Source: Diphasiastrum complanatum
Taxonomy: Eukaryota; Streptophyta; Lycopodiopsida; Lycopodiales; Lycopodiaceae
Direction: 5' to 3'
Length of the DNA: 64,000 nt
Assembly (NCBI GenBank): GCA_029204225.1
Contig: CM055092.1
Coordinates: 38,263,800-38,327,799 of the forward strand
Below, piece by piece: positions 33,921-44,503 of the stretch; position 1 is the stretch's first letter, and the number at the start of each line of letters is the position of its first letter. The position numbers and the translations under genes are program-made. The notes under the pieces were generated by a model, which made no database searches, was not told the origin of the DNA, and saw only the letters and a program-made list of their open reading frames with translations.

Positions 33921-34088
33921 GAGGATGTACGACTTTTCATAATTCTCTCTAGCTCGCTCGTGTGGATCCGATATTGGTACGGACATGCGATATTGGAATG
34001 GCGCGAGGATGTATGACTTTTTGGAATTCTCTTTAGCTCGCTCGTGTGGATTCGATGTTGGTACGGATAAGATGAAAAGTAGAGAGAA
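33921..34088 (-). repeat. 84-bp tandem duplication in the leader of copia element K
   Basis: GAGGATGTACGACTTTT at 33921 recurs as GAGGATGTATGACTTTT at 34005. Both copies continue through AGCTCGCTCGTGTGGAT. The period of 84 bases keeps frame, so a RIHTSEL-type string appears twice, though this is upstream of the recognisable gag. Confidence 0.8.
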
Positions 34089-34569
34089 TATAAAAACTTT
34101 CTGAGGAAATATTCTAGATTTCCCACTTCAGCACGGCGGGTACGCCGCCTCCTCTTTGCACAAACAGAGATCAGTAATGTGAAAAGTATGCAGCCTCAAA
34201 ACTTTGAATGGTAGTATCAGAAATTGTCTGATGTGATTTGTAGTACCCCAAACAAACAGAAAGAGATTTCTTGGCACAACTCTTTGACAAATGGCACTTT
34301 TCACAAAGACTAAAAAAATTGTAAGCTTTTGTCACTCAATAGATTATCAATTTGTCTGATGCAGCCTTGGCCTTTCCGATGCCTCTAGGACTGTGTCTTT
34401 ATTCCCCACTAATAATTGTGAGCTCCAAAACCTGCAAAATACACCAAGAAGGCTATCTTCCAACCGTTTTTGTCTCTCCAAGCTTTCACCTCCTGTGAAG
34501 GGCTTTCTTACTTCATTCCGGAGCCTGTGACAAGCTGTATCCACTAATCAGACACGCAGGACTATCGTA

Positions 34570-34847
34570 GCTCTGATACCATGTTAAACAATCAGATATG
34601 CAACATCAAGCATTCACCATAAGCAATCACCAAGTAGGAAGGTGGAAGAAGAACACGCAATATCACTCTATCAGCCTTACTTCATACTGAATATAAAATG
34701 TACATATAAACCCTGAACCCTGATAGAGAGAGAAAACCTATGAGTAGACTAATAGACTAGCCTACGGCTAATTACAGCTGGTAATAGCTGTCAACATTAA
34801 TGTACATCGTAAACAGTAACAATGAAGTTTATCATTGATTTCTAACA
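34570..34847 (-). repeat. 5' LTR (34582-34847) and primer site (34570-34581) of copia element K
   Basis: The minus strand reads TGTTAGAAATCAATG ... GATTGTTTAACA followed at once by TGGTATCAGAGC. The 266-bp LTR has the imperfect inverted ends TGTTA/TAACA. It is the cleanest member of the family at 4007 and 11228. Confidence 0.9.
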
Positions 34848-35708
34848 GTACAAAGAGTGTCTTTTGTGTTGCATAAAGGGCATTCAAAAAGTGATTATTT
34901 ATGAGATTCATGTTTGTCATGTGGCAATGCAAAATGTATAATGCTATATGGGCTTTTGGTTTTCACTTTTGTGTTGAAAGGATTGATAACAAGAGACGCA
35001 CACATGATTGTGGTGTAATAGCATCACAAGAAAGTCAAAGCAGTGCACGAGATCGGAATCCCATCTCAGGAGATATAGAATACATAGGAACTATACAAAA
35101 TATTTATGATGTTTCATTTGGTGAAAGTGGACACTATTTTTTATTTGATGTGAAATGGTTCAAGGCAGTTTGTAGAGGGCCAAATGCAACCGTAAAATCG
35201 GATCCAAGTGGATTTTTTGTGATTGATTCATCAAAAACATTGAGCATGGAGTCCTTTGACACATTGGTGTTGCCTCGTCACTATGAGCAGGTGCACATGC
35301 TATGCTATAATGTTTTTCATTTTATTGCAAGTGACTTCAGTATTTGAGTTTTTGATATGTTCTAAAATAGTGATTTTTGCAGGTGTTTTTTCAACCAGAT
35401 CGACTAAACAAGATATGGTATTTGTAGCTCAAGTTGAACCACGTTCATGACGAGTATTTGAGGGTGCAAATGTTGAGAATGAAATGGAAAACCATCATTT
35501 TAGCTATGAGATTGAGCTACCTAGAGATGTAATAAATCGTCAAACCATACTTGAAGCACCCACTTCCATAGATGTTGAGAATAGAAATTCTAATAGTCAG
35601 GATGATGAAATAATTTTTGAAAGTGAGAGTGATGATGAAAATCATCTAAGAGGAGATGAATTGCAATATGCTGTCGCTGATGAAATTGATTCTTGTAATT
35701 CTAAATAA
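34848..35708 (+). pseudogene. CACTA-type DUF4216 domain remnant
   Basis: A frame at 34901-35347 reads CVERIDNKRRTHDCGVIASQ, GDIEYIGTIQNIYDVSFGES, LFDVKWFKAV and DSSKTLSMESFDTLVLPRHY, the pattern of DUF4216 proteins linked to plant CACTA transposons. A likely intron follows HYEQ (GT near 35289, AG near 35381). After it VFFQPDR continues, then an acidic tail (35484-35708) with a one-base shift. The 5' part is lost at the copia LTR. Function of DUF4216 is unknown. Confidence 0.7.
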
Positions 35709-35796
35709 AAATTGATTATTGCAATTCTGAATGAAATTGAGTCTTGCAATACTTTCAAATGATTGTTATTTAGCCAAAATAGAGTCTCATTTATGG

Positions 35797-36720
35797 TCAA
35801 GTAAGTGCCAAATGAAGCCTAATCTCTGGTATAAACATGTTTGTATTCCAACTCTCGATCATCTGAACATATTGTCCTTTGAAAAACTTAGGACTCTTTT
35901 CTTTCATCAAACTGCCTGTGGATCTTTTCTTTGGATTTCTCGAACAATTTTCTTGTAAGTCTTGCCAAATATTCATCAATTGCCTTGGCACTCTTTATAT
36001 TCTCTTTTTTGCTTATGAGTATTTTCTCAGTTCTTCTTTCAGTCGAAGTCCCGGTCTCAACAACACTCTTGTCTCGACGAGAAGAGGAGAACCTTCAATT
36101 GGTAGGTTGCACAATCCTTGGGTTATCAGTCTTCAAGGGGTTATGAAGTTGGTGGTAGAAACAGATTGGGACGTATAGGTTGATGATGGTAGAGAAACAT
36201 GATCAGGGGTTTGGTGGAAGGTGAAGGAACATACAATATGACAATTGCAGTCTTAGACCTTTGCAATGTCGAGCTTTCATCACCAATTACTCAGCGTGGA
36301 GCTCACTTTGTCCTGCAGGTCCACTGTCATCTTCATCTTCCTTTTGATCCATCATTTGTTGAGACTTGGCCAAGATCTTGTCTTGCTTCTCGATCTTTCC
36401 TTTTGTATTGGCCTTTTTAGCTAGATCTCTTTGATTATATTTATTTTTATTTTTTATTATCTTTTCTTGCAGCTTCACCTACTTTCTTAAATATTCTTTC
36501 TGGCTAACCAACCAATGTAGGTGGTAGTTGGTCTTCGCAAGACATTGTAATGACCTTTTAGCTGCCTCGCATAGACTACCAGGGTTTAAAAAGAGATGAA
36601 TGGTGAAATGGTGGAATAATAGAAAGATGTAAGGTAGGGTGGTGGGTATTCTGATAATGAAAGTTATGGTGGTAGTGATATTGATAGATGGTGAGAATGA
36701 TACAACAAACATGGAAGTAG
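35797..36720 (-). pseudogene. degenerate copy of the unknown two-ORF family
   Basis: Minus strand, right to left: a stretch with AAKRSLQCLAKTNYHLHWLV followed by lysine-rich helical sequence (36290-36620), then a second part with KSAKAIDEYLARLTRKL (35948-35998). These match, in the same order, the proteins at 52521-53519 (AAKRS..., YHMHWLVSQ) and 51393-52343 (TKALDDYLAR). Several stops and shifts. No known domain recognised. Confidence 0.6.
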
Positions 36721-37689
36721 ATACAGGTGTTGTTGGAAAAAGAACTGGATGACGGGAATGTGAATGGTGTGGATGTAGAAGTGGTTGAAGGAGAAGACTA
36801 ATTTCCCAATACTTGTACTTCCCCCTCCTTAAGGATCTTCGTCTCCCCGGTGCTCAAAATCTGAGATCTATGATTGGGGTGCTCCTCCTAGTTGAATCTC
36901 TTTGGATTGCATGTCTGTCTTCTTAGCCTTTGTCTTCTTGAGTGGGATCAACTACAAGTGTATCTTTTGCTTGTGTGATTGCAGGTAGCTCCCTTTCTCC
37001 CTCCCCTAAATCTGTTGCCTATGGTGACTATTGGAATGTTACCATAGAATTAATTGTTTGTTGGATGCGAGGGGGTGATGTCAATAGTTGTAGTGTTCCA
37101 GTTGGTAATTAGGACCTGGATGTTCTAGCAGCAGGTGATTGCACTTGTGGTAATTGTGGCTGCTGAGTATCCATCAGTTGTAACTATTGTGAGGAAGTGG
37201 CAGGTGATGTTCTTTTGGGATTGGCTCATCTGGTCTGTAATTTGTCTTTCTTTTCATGAACATTTTCTCACTACTGCACATTTGGTGATATAGACACATG
37301 CAGCTGCTAGCTTTGGATCATTGTTGGTTGAGTCTTTCGGTAATTGCTTTGGTGAGAATCCCTTGGTTGAAAGATGTTGTTGAAGTTTGATGTTGAGATT
37401 CGACAAAAGTCAAGGTGATTGTAGCACTCTATGAGAGCACTTGGTTGTGGCACTCGGATAGAACAGTGAGTGTAGTGCTTGGTTGGAACAGCTGGTCGAA
37501 GCATGTTGGACCAAATTCTCACAATGTCTCTATAGTGGACTCGAAGACCAATATCTCAAGTATATGCATGAATCAACTATGAAGTGACATGGATCTCTCA
37601 AAAACTTGAATATGAGGTAATCTAGAAATTGATAGATATATAAAAAATACATTCTTGAGTTATTCTACAACTATGACTTGCCAGTTACA
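36721..37689 (-). other. probable leader of the two-ORF element; no gene
   Basis: No coding motif. Repeated words such as GCACTTGGTTG and GGTTGGAACAG near 37430-37500 recall the repeat-rich leaders at 53520-53720 and 61540-62130. The right limit is the repeat starting about 37690. Confidence 0.4.
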
Positions 37690-38300
37690 GAGAGTCGATA
37701 AATGCAAAGTACTGGTCAAACAAAAGTTTCATGCATCAGAGAGTAGATGCCAGATAGTGCCTACGGTGGAAAAGTTTGGTTGAACCTCTCAGTCGAGAAG
37801 ACTCGGTTGGAGTTCCTTAGTGGAAACTCGCTTGGAGTTCTTTAGTGAAGACTTGGTTGAAGAGTTCAATGGAAGAGAGGAGTCTAATATAAAATATGAT
37901 GACTCTCAGATGTGATTGTCGGATGTAACTTTAGTTACAAGTTAAAGGCTTGTCAAATCTTCTATTGGTTACAGCCTTGGATATACTTGGTCAATGAATG
38001 GATGTGTCTCAGACTGTTTTGTCTTTGACTGAATCTTATAGCAGAATCAGATTAACAGTATGAGATTCTGTATTGATTGTTTTGCAGGCATGATTGAACT
38101 CATAGGATGTGATTTATTTGTGAAAGCAATCATGAAAATCGGATCATTGATGAGAAACTAAGACAGCTCATCGGGTGTAGTCTGAAGCTTGGCGAATACA
38201 AACAGCTAGTCATGGAATGCAAAACTTGTTAGATGCAAAATTGTGGGATGCAGATGGAATGCAGTGTCGGATGTAACAGAATGGACTAGCAAATGCAGAT
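37690..38300 (+). repeat. dispersed repeat shared with 63541-64000
   Basis: GAGAGTCGATAAATGCAAAG and the following 300 or so bases (TTTCATGCATCAGAGAG, GCCTACGGTGGAAAA, CTCTCAGTCGAGAAGACTCG, TTTAGTTACAAGTTAAAGGC) match 63541-64000 in the same orientation with scattered changes. Probably LTR or internal 3' sequence of one copia family, since at 63541 it directly follows copia RT. Confidence 0.75.
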
Positions 38301-38420
38301 GTGTCAGATGCAAATGAAGGTGGAGGGCGTTAGATGGAAGTTGGCAGATGCAATGAGCGACAGATGGAACTGATGAGAAAGGGTGTCGGATACAACTGAG
38401 ATGGAGGACGTCGAAAAAAA
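38190..38420. repeat. GATGCAA-type degenerate short repeats
   Basis: Words such as GGATGCAGATGGAATGC, CAGATGCAAATG, AGATGGAAG and CGGATACAACT recur every 15-30 bases. The same word family is at 11990-12140. No coding. Confidence 0.6.
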
Positions 38421-38759
38421 ACTCGAAATGGTGAAAAACTCAAAAAACGGTGAAAATGATGAAAAACTTGAAAAAAAAAATGGTGAAAAGCTCAAAAAAT
38501 AATGAAAAAGTCGATATGTTTTCTGAAAATTGGTTGTATAGTTTGTTGTCAAATCAAATCAAATTCATTCTAAATCTCAAGAGTGAGATTATTTGGGTCA
38601 AGAGTGAGTCCAAAAGAAGTGATTAAGTTTGATTTTCATGTGTTTTGAAACAAAGCCCATATTTTGTTCAAGAAACTCAAGTGTTAAGAGAACTAGTCAA
38701 GTGAAAAGGAAAATCTAGGTGTCAAATCTTTTCATATCCATTTCAACTCTCAAAAGAAA

Positions 38760-39380
38760 GAGTCATTGGTATTTGTTGAGTCCAATAGGGGTTTGGATCT
38801 GATTTCTTTTGTGATTTTCTTAAGTGCAACCTTTGTGGTAAGGGAGGATATTTTTCCTCAAGATGCTACAAAAAGAAGACCAATCCATCCAAGGAGAACC
38901 AAAGCAGGGGCCGAGGCAAAGGATGGAGCTTCAAGTTTGAAATGCAAATACAAAAAGGACAAGTCCAAGGAAAGGTGTTTCCTTTGTGGAAAGGTGAATG
39001 AGGCTTGGAGTCTCACAAGGACTTGCAAGATTTGTCTTCAAGAGTTCATCACAACACATGTCAAACCTTTTAAAAAATTTAATTTGGAAGTGCATTGTTT
39101 GGTTCAAGATGCAAAGATAGATGTCACTTTCATGAAAGTAACTTCGACTTATTTCATGTCCTTGGAAAGCGTTTTGCTTGGAACTTTAGATAAGTTCAAA
39201 CTTATTGTTATGATCCAAGAGAAATCAATTAAGAATAAGGAGGAGCAATCACAAAATGAAAATAGTCTCATTTATACTCTCACGTCAATTTATGAAGAAC
39301 TATATTTCTTTGTATTTTTTGTATCTCAAAGGTGGATTAAGGCAATACTAGTTGATGTTTTCCTTGTAAACTTACATTAG
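38760..39380 (+). pseudogene. copia-like zinc-knuckle fragment
   Basis: In one frame CNLCGKGGYFSSRCYKKK, a zinc knuckle with Tyr for the His, is followed by a Gly/Arg/Lys-rich stretch (38827-38920). Another frame, open to 39380, has CFLCGKVNEAWSLTRTCKIC and continues without a known domain. The start resembles a copia gag/protease junction; the rest is unidentified. Confidence 0.5.
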
Positions 39381-39442
39381 ATATGAAGTCAGGAAAATGA
39401 AAATGTCTTCATAATGTAGATTCTTTTGGTTTCAATAAGATC

Positions 39443-40050
39443 ATGAATGATGTGTTGATTCATAAAGATGAAAATTGTAAGTTTTCAATCTTAAACGCAA
39501 GTTGCAAACTTCTTATGAGAATAAGTGAAGCATCCAAAGTGGACACTTATATCCATAAGCAAGTAGTTAGCCTTATTGAGATGGAAATACCTTTTGATTT
39601 CAATATTAGAAAAATCATGCCAAGTTGTGGTGATTTTTGGACTTACGTTTCTAGCATAAGTAATCTTGATAATCATCGGAAGTGCATATTGTATGGTCAT
39701 GGTTGTTATGATCATTATAAGACATGAGGTCGCGGATTTCTATCAAGAAGGAGCACCATGAAGAGGATCCTAAAGAATCATCTCAAGGTTCAAGTGTGCA
39801 AAGGATTGAGGAGGAGAGTCCTTCTCAAGGTTCAAATGTGCCAAGGATTGAGGAGGAGAGATCTTCTCAAGTTGTGATTCCAAAAAGAAACTCAAGAGAC
39901 ATGGTTGAGCCCATGTGGCTCACATTTCAAAGGAAAGAGGAGCATATCTCATGTGCTATACATTTCATACTTACTTCTCTTATATCATTTGATAATCAAT
40001 TTGCTTTAGTGAGATCGTTGCATCTCAAAATTGGAGTAAAGACATACTAG
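39443..40050 (+). pseudogene. unknown module, copy 1, with copia linker
   Basis: The frame at 39443-39727 contains CKLLMRISEASKVDTYIHKQ ... CYDHYKT and is similar to 40234-40443. The next frame (39724-40050) holds a 14-residue repeat and IPKRNSRDMVEPMWLTF, which resembles the linker before copia RT (compare TPRRSSRAKVEPSRLTYEG at 8935). The first module has no recognised domain. Confidence 0.5.
39781..39876 (+). repeat. 42-bp tandem repeat (14 codons)
   Basis: TCTCAAGGTTCAAGTGTGC starts at 39781 and recurs as TCTCAAGGTTCAAATGTGC at 39823, with a third partial start at 39865. Protein units: SQGSSVQRIEEESP and SQGSNVPRIEEERS. Confidence 0.9.
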
Positions 40051-40206
40051 CTGAGTATATAGTCTCTCTTGAGAACATAGATGATGTTCTTAAAAGGTTG
40101 AAATCGATTTTAAATCAATTAGAAAGCAAATGGTTATCTCATCAAATGTATGCTCTTGAGTCATGCAAGAGCAAAAGTGACTTGTTCACTCATAGTTTGA
40201 AAAATT

Positions 40207-40665
40207 TGTATTGAGACAAATTGTAAACTCTTTATGAGAGTAAGTGAATCATCTTCTGAAGACACTTATCTCCATAATGAAGTGTTTAGCCTCATTGGAT
40301 CTGAGATTAGCATGGTAAACAGGCATGAAGATATGATGCAAACACTTTGTTATTATAGCATGCATAGTCTTGCCAATTTGGCTGAGTCTAATTCTCTAGA
40401 TCGTGGTAGCATGATGTTGGATCTTTTTGATCCTTATAAGACAAGAAGAAATCTTTATTTTCTCATGGAGGAGCATGCACATGAAGAAGGAACAAGCCTC
40501 AAGGTCAAACATCTACATGAAATTTGGAAGGAATCAATTTTGGAGGTGCTAGGATCGTGCAAAGCTCTCAAGTTCATCAAAGATGTCAACATCAAAGAAG
40601 AACTATCATGGATATGGTTATCTCGGATCGACATCAAGCTCATTGGCTGATCTTCACACCTTTTG
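40207..40665 (+). pseudogene. unknown module, copy 2
   Basis: The frame 40234-40650 reads MRVSESSSEDTYLHNEVFSL ... LDLFDPYKT and aligns with copy 1 (MRISEASKVDTYIHKQVVSL ... CYDHYKT), with about the same spacing to the shared YKT. It then continues for about 65 residues with KVKHLHEIWKESILEVLGSC. Not recognised. It sits just before LTR-like DNA. Confidence 0.5.
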
Positions 40666-41900
40666 AACCAGCAAATACCAATTCAGCTCATGGAGTCAAT
40701 TTCAAGATCATCATGTTTTTTTATCAAGCTAGATTTTTGAGGAGTGTGAAAAATGCAAAAATTATGCTTGGTCAAGGCCAAATCTATGTATATAGGATGA
40801 TTACACATGTGTGGAGCCTGTTCCCACGTGTGAAATAAATGTACTTTTCACGTAGAACAATCATATAGCTTGTACATATAGTTTAAATCAAGTTCTATTG
40901 GCTAAAAAGGCCAAAATCATGTTTTTTAGGCATATGCCACATGGCATCAATCTAGAGATTGCATGAAGCCACATCATGAGATTAGGTGTCAAATCCCATG
41001 TGTAGAGTCTTCTCACACGTGTGGAATAAGCTGAGGAAGTCAAATTTTCACTTCTAGAAGAGTTTTCACTAGTTCTCTATATAGTAGAACAATGGACCAA
41101 AAGTGCTCAAAATAGAAGGTTTTGTCTAAGTGTCAACTTTGCATGATGAATCATCGCATGACAAAGCACCCTGACACATGTGAGATTAGAGGAATGATCA
41201 GTACCATGAGCTCTCACTTTTTGTATATATAGAGCGACATGTGGCCATAATCATTAAGCAACACCAATCGTGGTTTTGGAGGCAATTCTTGTCAATTTCA
41301 TCATTTGTCTTGATTTTTCTTGATAGTTTTGGGTTTCTATCATATTGTACTTTGATTTCAGGCTGGAGTCTGTACTCTGACAGGTTTTCACACGTGTAAA
41401 ACTAGCAAGTACAATTCCCTTTCATTTATGATTGTTCTTGTTAGATTTTCTCATCTAAATTTGATCTAGATTGATCTAAATCTTGTGTAGATTGATAGAT
41501 CAATTGTATCTAACATCCAATAACTCTTATGGATCGGTTTAGGATCCATTCTTGGTCCAATTTTGCATATTTTCACAAACACCACTATCTTTGGATCTAC
41601 AAACAAGGAGATAGAAGGGACTGAAAATCTCTGATTTTCACACGTGCGGAATTCCAGAATTCCGTACTACCGCTTTTCAGGAAATCTATAAATCATAATA
41701 TGGATGGACAAACTAAGATTCGAACCTAGGACCTCCCTCATACCGGATGGGATGCTCTACCAATGAGCTATCCGTCCTGTTTGATAGTTCTCTCTAGAGT
41801 GTGGATTGATATTCCAACATCATGTATCGTCCTAAATACTATACTTTCCATTTCCAAAATTCACACGTGTGGGGATGATCCACAAGTATGATAGATCTAA
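40666..41900 (+). other. LTR-like region with ACACGTGT motifs
   Basis: Non-coding. CACACGTGTG-type words lie near 41015, 41385, 41638 and 41860. A TATA-like TTGTATATATAGAGC is at about 41220. GATCTAAATCTTGTGTAG (41478) is shared with about 10463. Probably an LTR of the same broad copia family as element E, but no paired copy was delimited. A tRNA-like sequence lies inside. Confidence 0.5.
41706..41777 (-). tRNA. tRNA-like sequence, probably a pseudogene or tRNA-derived repeat
   Basis: The minus strand begins GGACGGATAGCTCATTGG. The acceptor arms GGACGGA/TTTGTCC pair over seven positions with two G-T pairs. The D stem is GCTC/GAGC around ATTGGTA. The T arm is CTAGG TTCGAAT CTTAG. A-box (TAGCTCATTGG) and B-box (GGTTCGAATCT) words are present. 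The anticodon arm pairs poorly and no U33 fits, so the anticodon is not assigned. Confidence 0.5.
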
Positions 41901-42399
41901 TTAAGCTTTATCGTTAGCACAATAACATGATTCTAGATTGAATAGCAAGATCTAGTACAGATGCCTCATCTCTTGTCTCAAGCATGACATTCCATTCTGG
42001 GAGAATTTTGTTTTTCAATAGTCTGTACATGACAAAAGAAGTCATTGTAAAAAAAATATCACTCGATGTCCAAATTGTAAATTTTGTTTCAAAGAAAAAA
42101 TGACAAGTAGAAAAATTTTACTCAAATAATGATGTGAGGCTTTGGTCACTCCATCTATATTTGGCTTGAAAATTTAATAGAAGTAGAGAAGTTGTCAAAC
42201 AAGATGTCTTTGCTCCAGGATACAATGTGGTCTTTGATTCTTCTCACAATTTTCTTTCTTCTTTAGACAAAAGTGCCTCCTTATCTTGTTTATTGTGTCT
42301 AGCTGCAATATTGTTCTCGTACATATCATCCAACATGTCTCCCATGGTTTCAAATTCATCATTCATTGGAAGCTCATTTTCATCGTTGGAACTTGTTTA

Positions 42400-43951
42400 C
42401 GAAGAAGTAGATCTAGATGAGATTCAGATGCATTAGTCTCTTGATTAATGCGCTCATCAATTTCCATCATCTCTTTTAAGTCTTGACATAGACGACGAGG
42501 TAATTGCTTTATATGTGGACCGTTGTATTGCATTCATCGTCTACGTCGACCATTACGAGGATTATTGTCTCCAACACTAAATGAGGATGAAGAATCCTAT
42601 ATATCAAAATAACAATAAGTAGGTTGAAACAATGTTTGATAAACATTTCCTCCCAATACTTGATAGACCTAAATGTTGCATATGAATATAAATTACCTCT
42701 TAGTTTAAAAAGTATGAACATATCGATGGATCTATTAGACAGATTTGTCTTTTCAACTTGTTAACATTCAATGAACTCAAAGACAAATAATGCTCCTAAC
42801 ATTTAATCTAGGCAAATGACGAATAATGCTCTTAACATTTGACATATTTAATGACACAAACCAAATACAATCAAGATGCATGGATTATACATCTCTACAT
42901 ATCAACAAAATTTAAATCTTCACATTTGACTTATTGTCTTTTGCAAACATTTGGGTAGAGGACGGTTGAAACTATACTTGATGAACAATTCCTCCCCAAA
43001 CCTGATAGATCTAGTGGCGCAGACTATTACATAAGTGCCCTTTACATTCCTAGTTAAATATTCTTCTTTTCCATTGGTGCGTTCTTCAAAATCATAATTC
43101 ATCAATAGAGGGTGGCCAATGGAACTATTTATATATGCAGCAATGTTTCGATGCACAGCGGGACGTCCATCAATGTATGTACGATTTGCCCTTGAGATGT
43201 TGCCTCCTTGCATGTGTTGCTCCTCTAAAGAACAAGCATTTGAATTCAAGCCATATACTTGCATCCTCCATTGGTGACAACACAAAGCATGCCAATCACC
43301 CCAATTGTATTGAGGTACTGCATACGACATCAATGTCACAACACTATTTAAAGGGACCTCAATACTACTCAATGCAAAAAGGCCCAAACCAGCCTCAAGA
43401 AAGTATTCACTAGGCATGATCATGTACATTCGACCCTAATATGTAAATGGTGTTCCATTTAATGGTAATGGTGATTGGAGTGGCCAACACGAATATCTAC
43501 TTCTAATAAAAGTTTTTACTAATGGTTGCAAGCTAGGTGGAAGAGGAAGGTCAGACAAAGAACCTAGAATGTCTTTTGACACATCAACAGTGCGTAGTAA
43601 TTTGCAATTATCTTTCAAACTAGTCATAATACGTCCAAGACGTGTTCTCTTTTTTAAAGGGGTGGTCAAGTTTGTGGAATCCACATGGAGTATTGTGGAG
43701 GACTCATGTGCAACATCTAGGATAGGTGTGGTTGGGTGGTAAGAACGTTCTAGAGATTTGGAGACATGGATTGAATCACAAGGCATTGATGAACTAATTA
43801 TATCATGCAAGGGGTCATCATCAACAAGATCATCATCTAGGGCCAATGATGATTCAAAATCAATATTCATGTGATTTATCCTATCAATAATATTCTCGAT
43901 CTCTCTTGCAACTCTTTTTCTTGAAACCAGCTTATGGTCCTTCTTCTGCAA
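42400..43951 (-). pseudogene. SET-domain-like pseudogene with duplicated end
   Basis: One minus-strand frame runs from a splice-acceptor-like TTTGCAG near 43945 to 42920, broken by a single in-frame TAG (43436-43438). The first part is charged with no known domain. After the TAG come GLGLFALSSIEV, YIDGRPAVHRNIAAYINSS, GHPLLMNYDFEE and ATRSIRFGEELFIKYSF, close to the SET core (GLG..A, N.A.FINHS, GEEL..DY). The usual NHS reads NSS and DY reads KY, so methyltransferase activity is doubtful. At 42605-42721 a second diverged copy of the end (FRSIKYWEEMFIKHCFN) follows. A tail with LKEMMEIDERINQETNAS is near 42400-42480. Confidence 0.55.
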
Positions 43952-43977
43952 AAGTTGAAAATGTTAGATGTATCAAT

Positions 43978-43980
<3 letters not shown>

Positions 43981-44072
<92 letters not shown>
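43981..44072. repeat. (TC)46 microsatellite
   Basis: Ninety-two bases of pure TC just upstream (minus strand) of the SET-like exon, probably in an intron. A second tract of 42 bases is at 44419-44460. Confidence 0.95.
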
Positions 44073-44075
<3 letters not shown>

Positions 44076-44416
44076 CATGAAACATAAATTAAATATAACA
44101 CAAACCGTAAACTAGTAGCATGAAACACACACACAAACACACGCATGCACACACACCCACCCACCCACATCGACCCTAAACACACATGAAGAGAAAAACA
44201 GAGAGAACATTATAGAGTGCTAATCAAAACTCCCGAACCACACGATTATATCCTACTCCAGAATGTCACCACATGCTCCCTCCCTGCGGCATTTGGGCTT
44301 TTTTGTGGAACTCATCTTCCAACAAAAAAACATTTGAGCCACGTCTTTAACGGAAGAAAACAAGGGCTACACACCTTCCTAGAATTGGGAGTGTTGGTTA
44401 CCTTTAACTCTTTCAT

Positions 44417-44463
<47 letters not shown>

Positions 44464-44503
44464 CGTTAATGAGTCTATCATGGGTGATTGAATATGGAAA
44501 TCA

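Larger units (their letters stand above)
31963..34847 (-). mobile_element. deleted copia element K with LTRs and primer site
   Basis: An intact 5' LTR (34582-34847) with primer site (34570-34581), leader, gag, zinc knuckle, protease start and a short pol remnant lead to a truncated 3' LTR (31963-32078). Integrase core, RT and RNase H are gone. Ends: GTCTA precedes 31963 and GTACA follows 34847, which do not match as a clean target duplication. Confidence 0.85.

Noticed and set aside
31957-34852. GTCTA/GTACA as target duplication of copia element K
   Set aside because: Only three of five bases match, and the flanks do not rejoin into one sequence.
41706-41777. Functional tRNA gene
   Set aside because: The anticodon stem pairs poorly and no U33 fits, so it is reported only as tRNA-like.
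42920-43951. Working host SET methyltransferase gene
   Set aside because: In-frame TAG, altered core residues, duplicated decayed end and transposon surroundings argue for a pseudogene.
43906-44185. Frames of repeated Ser-Leu or Arg-Glu on both strands
   Set aside because: They come only from translation of the TC/GA microsatellite.
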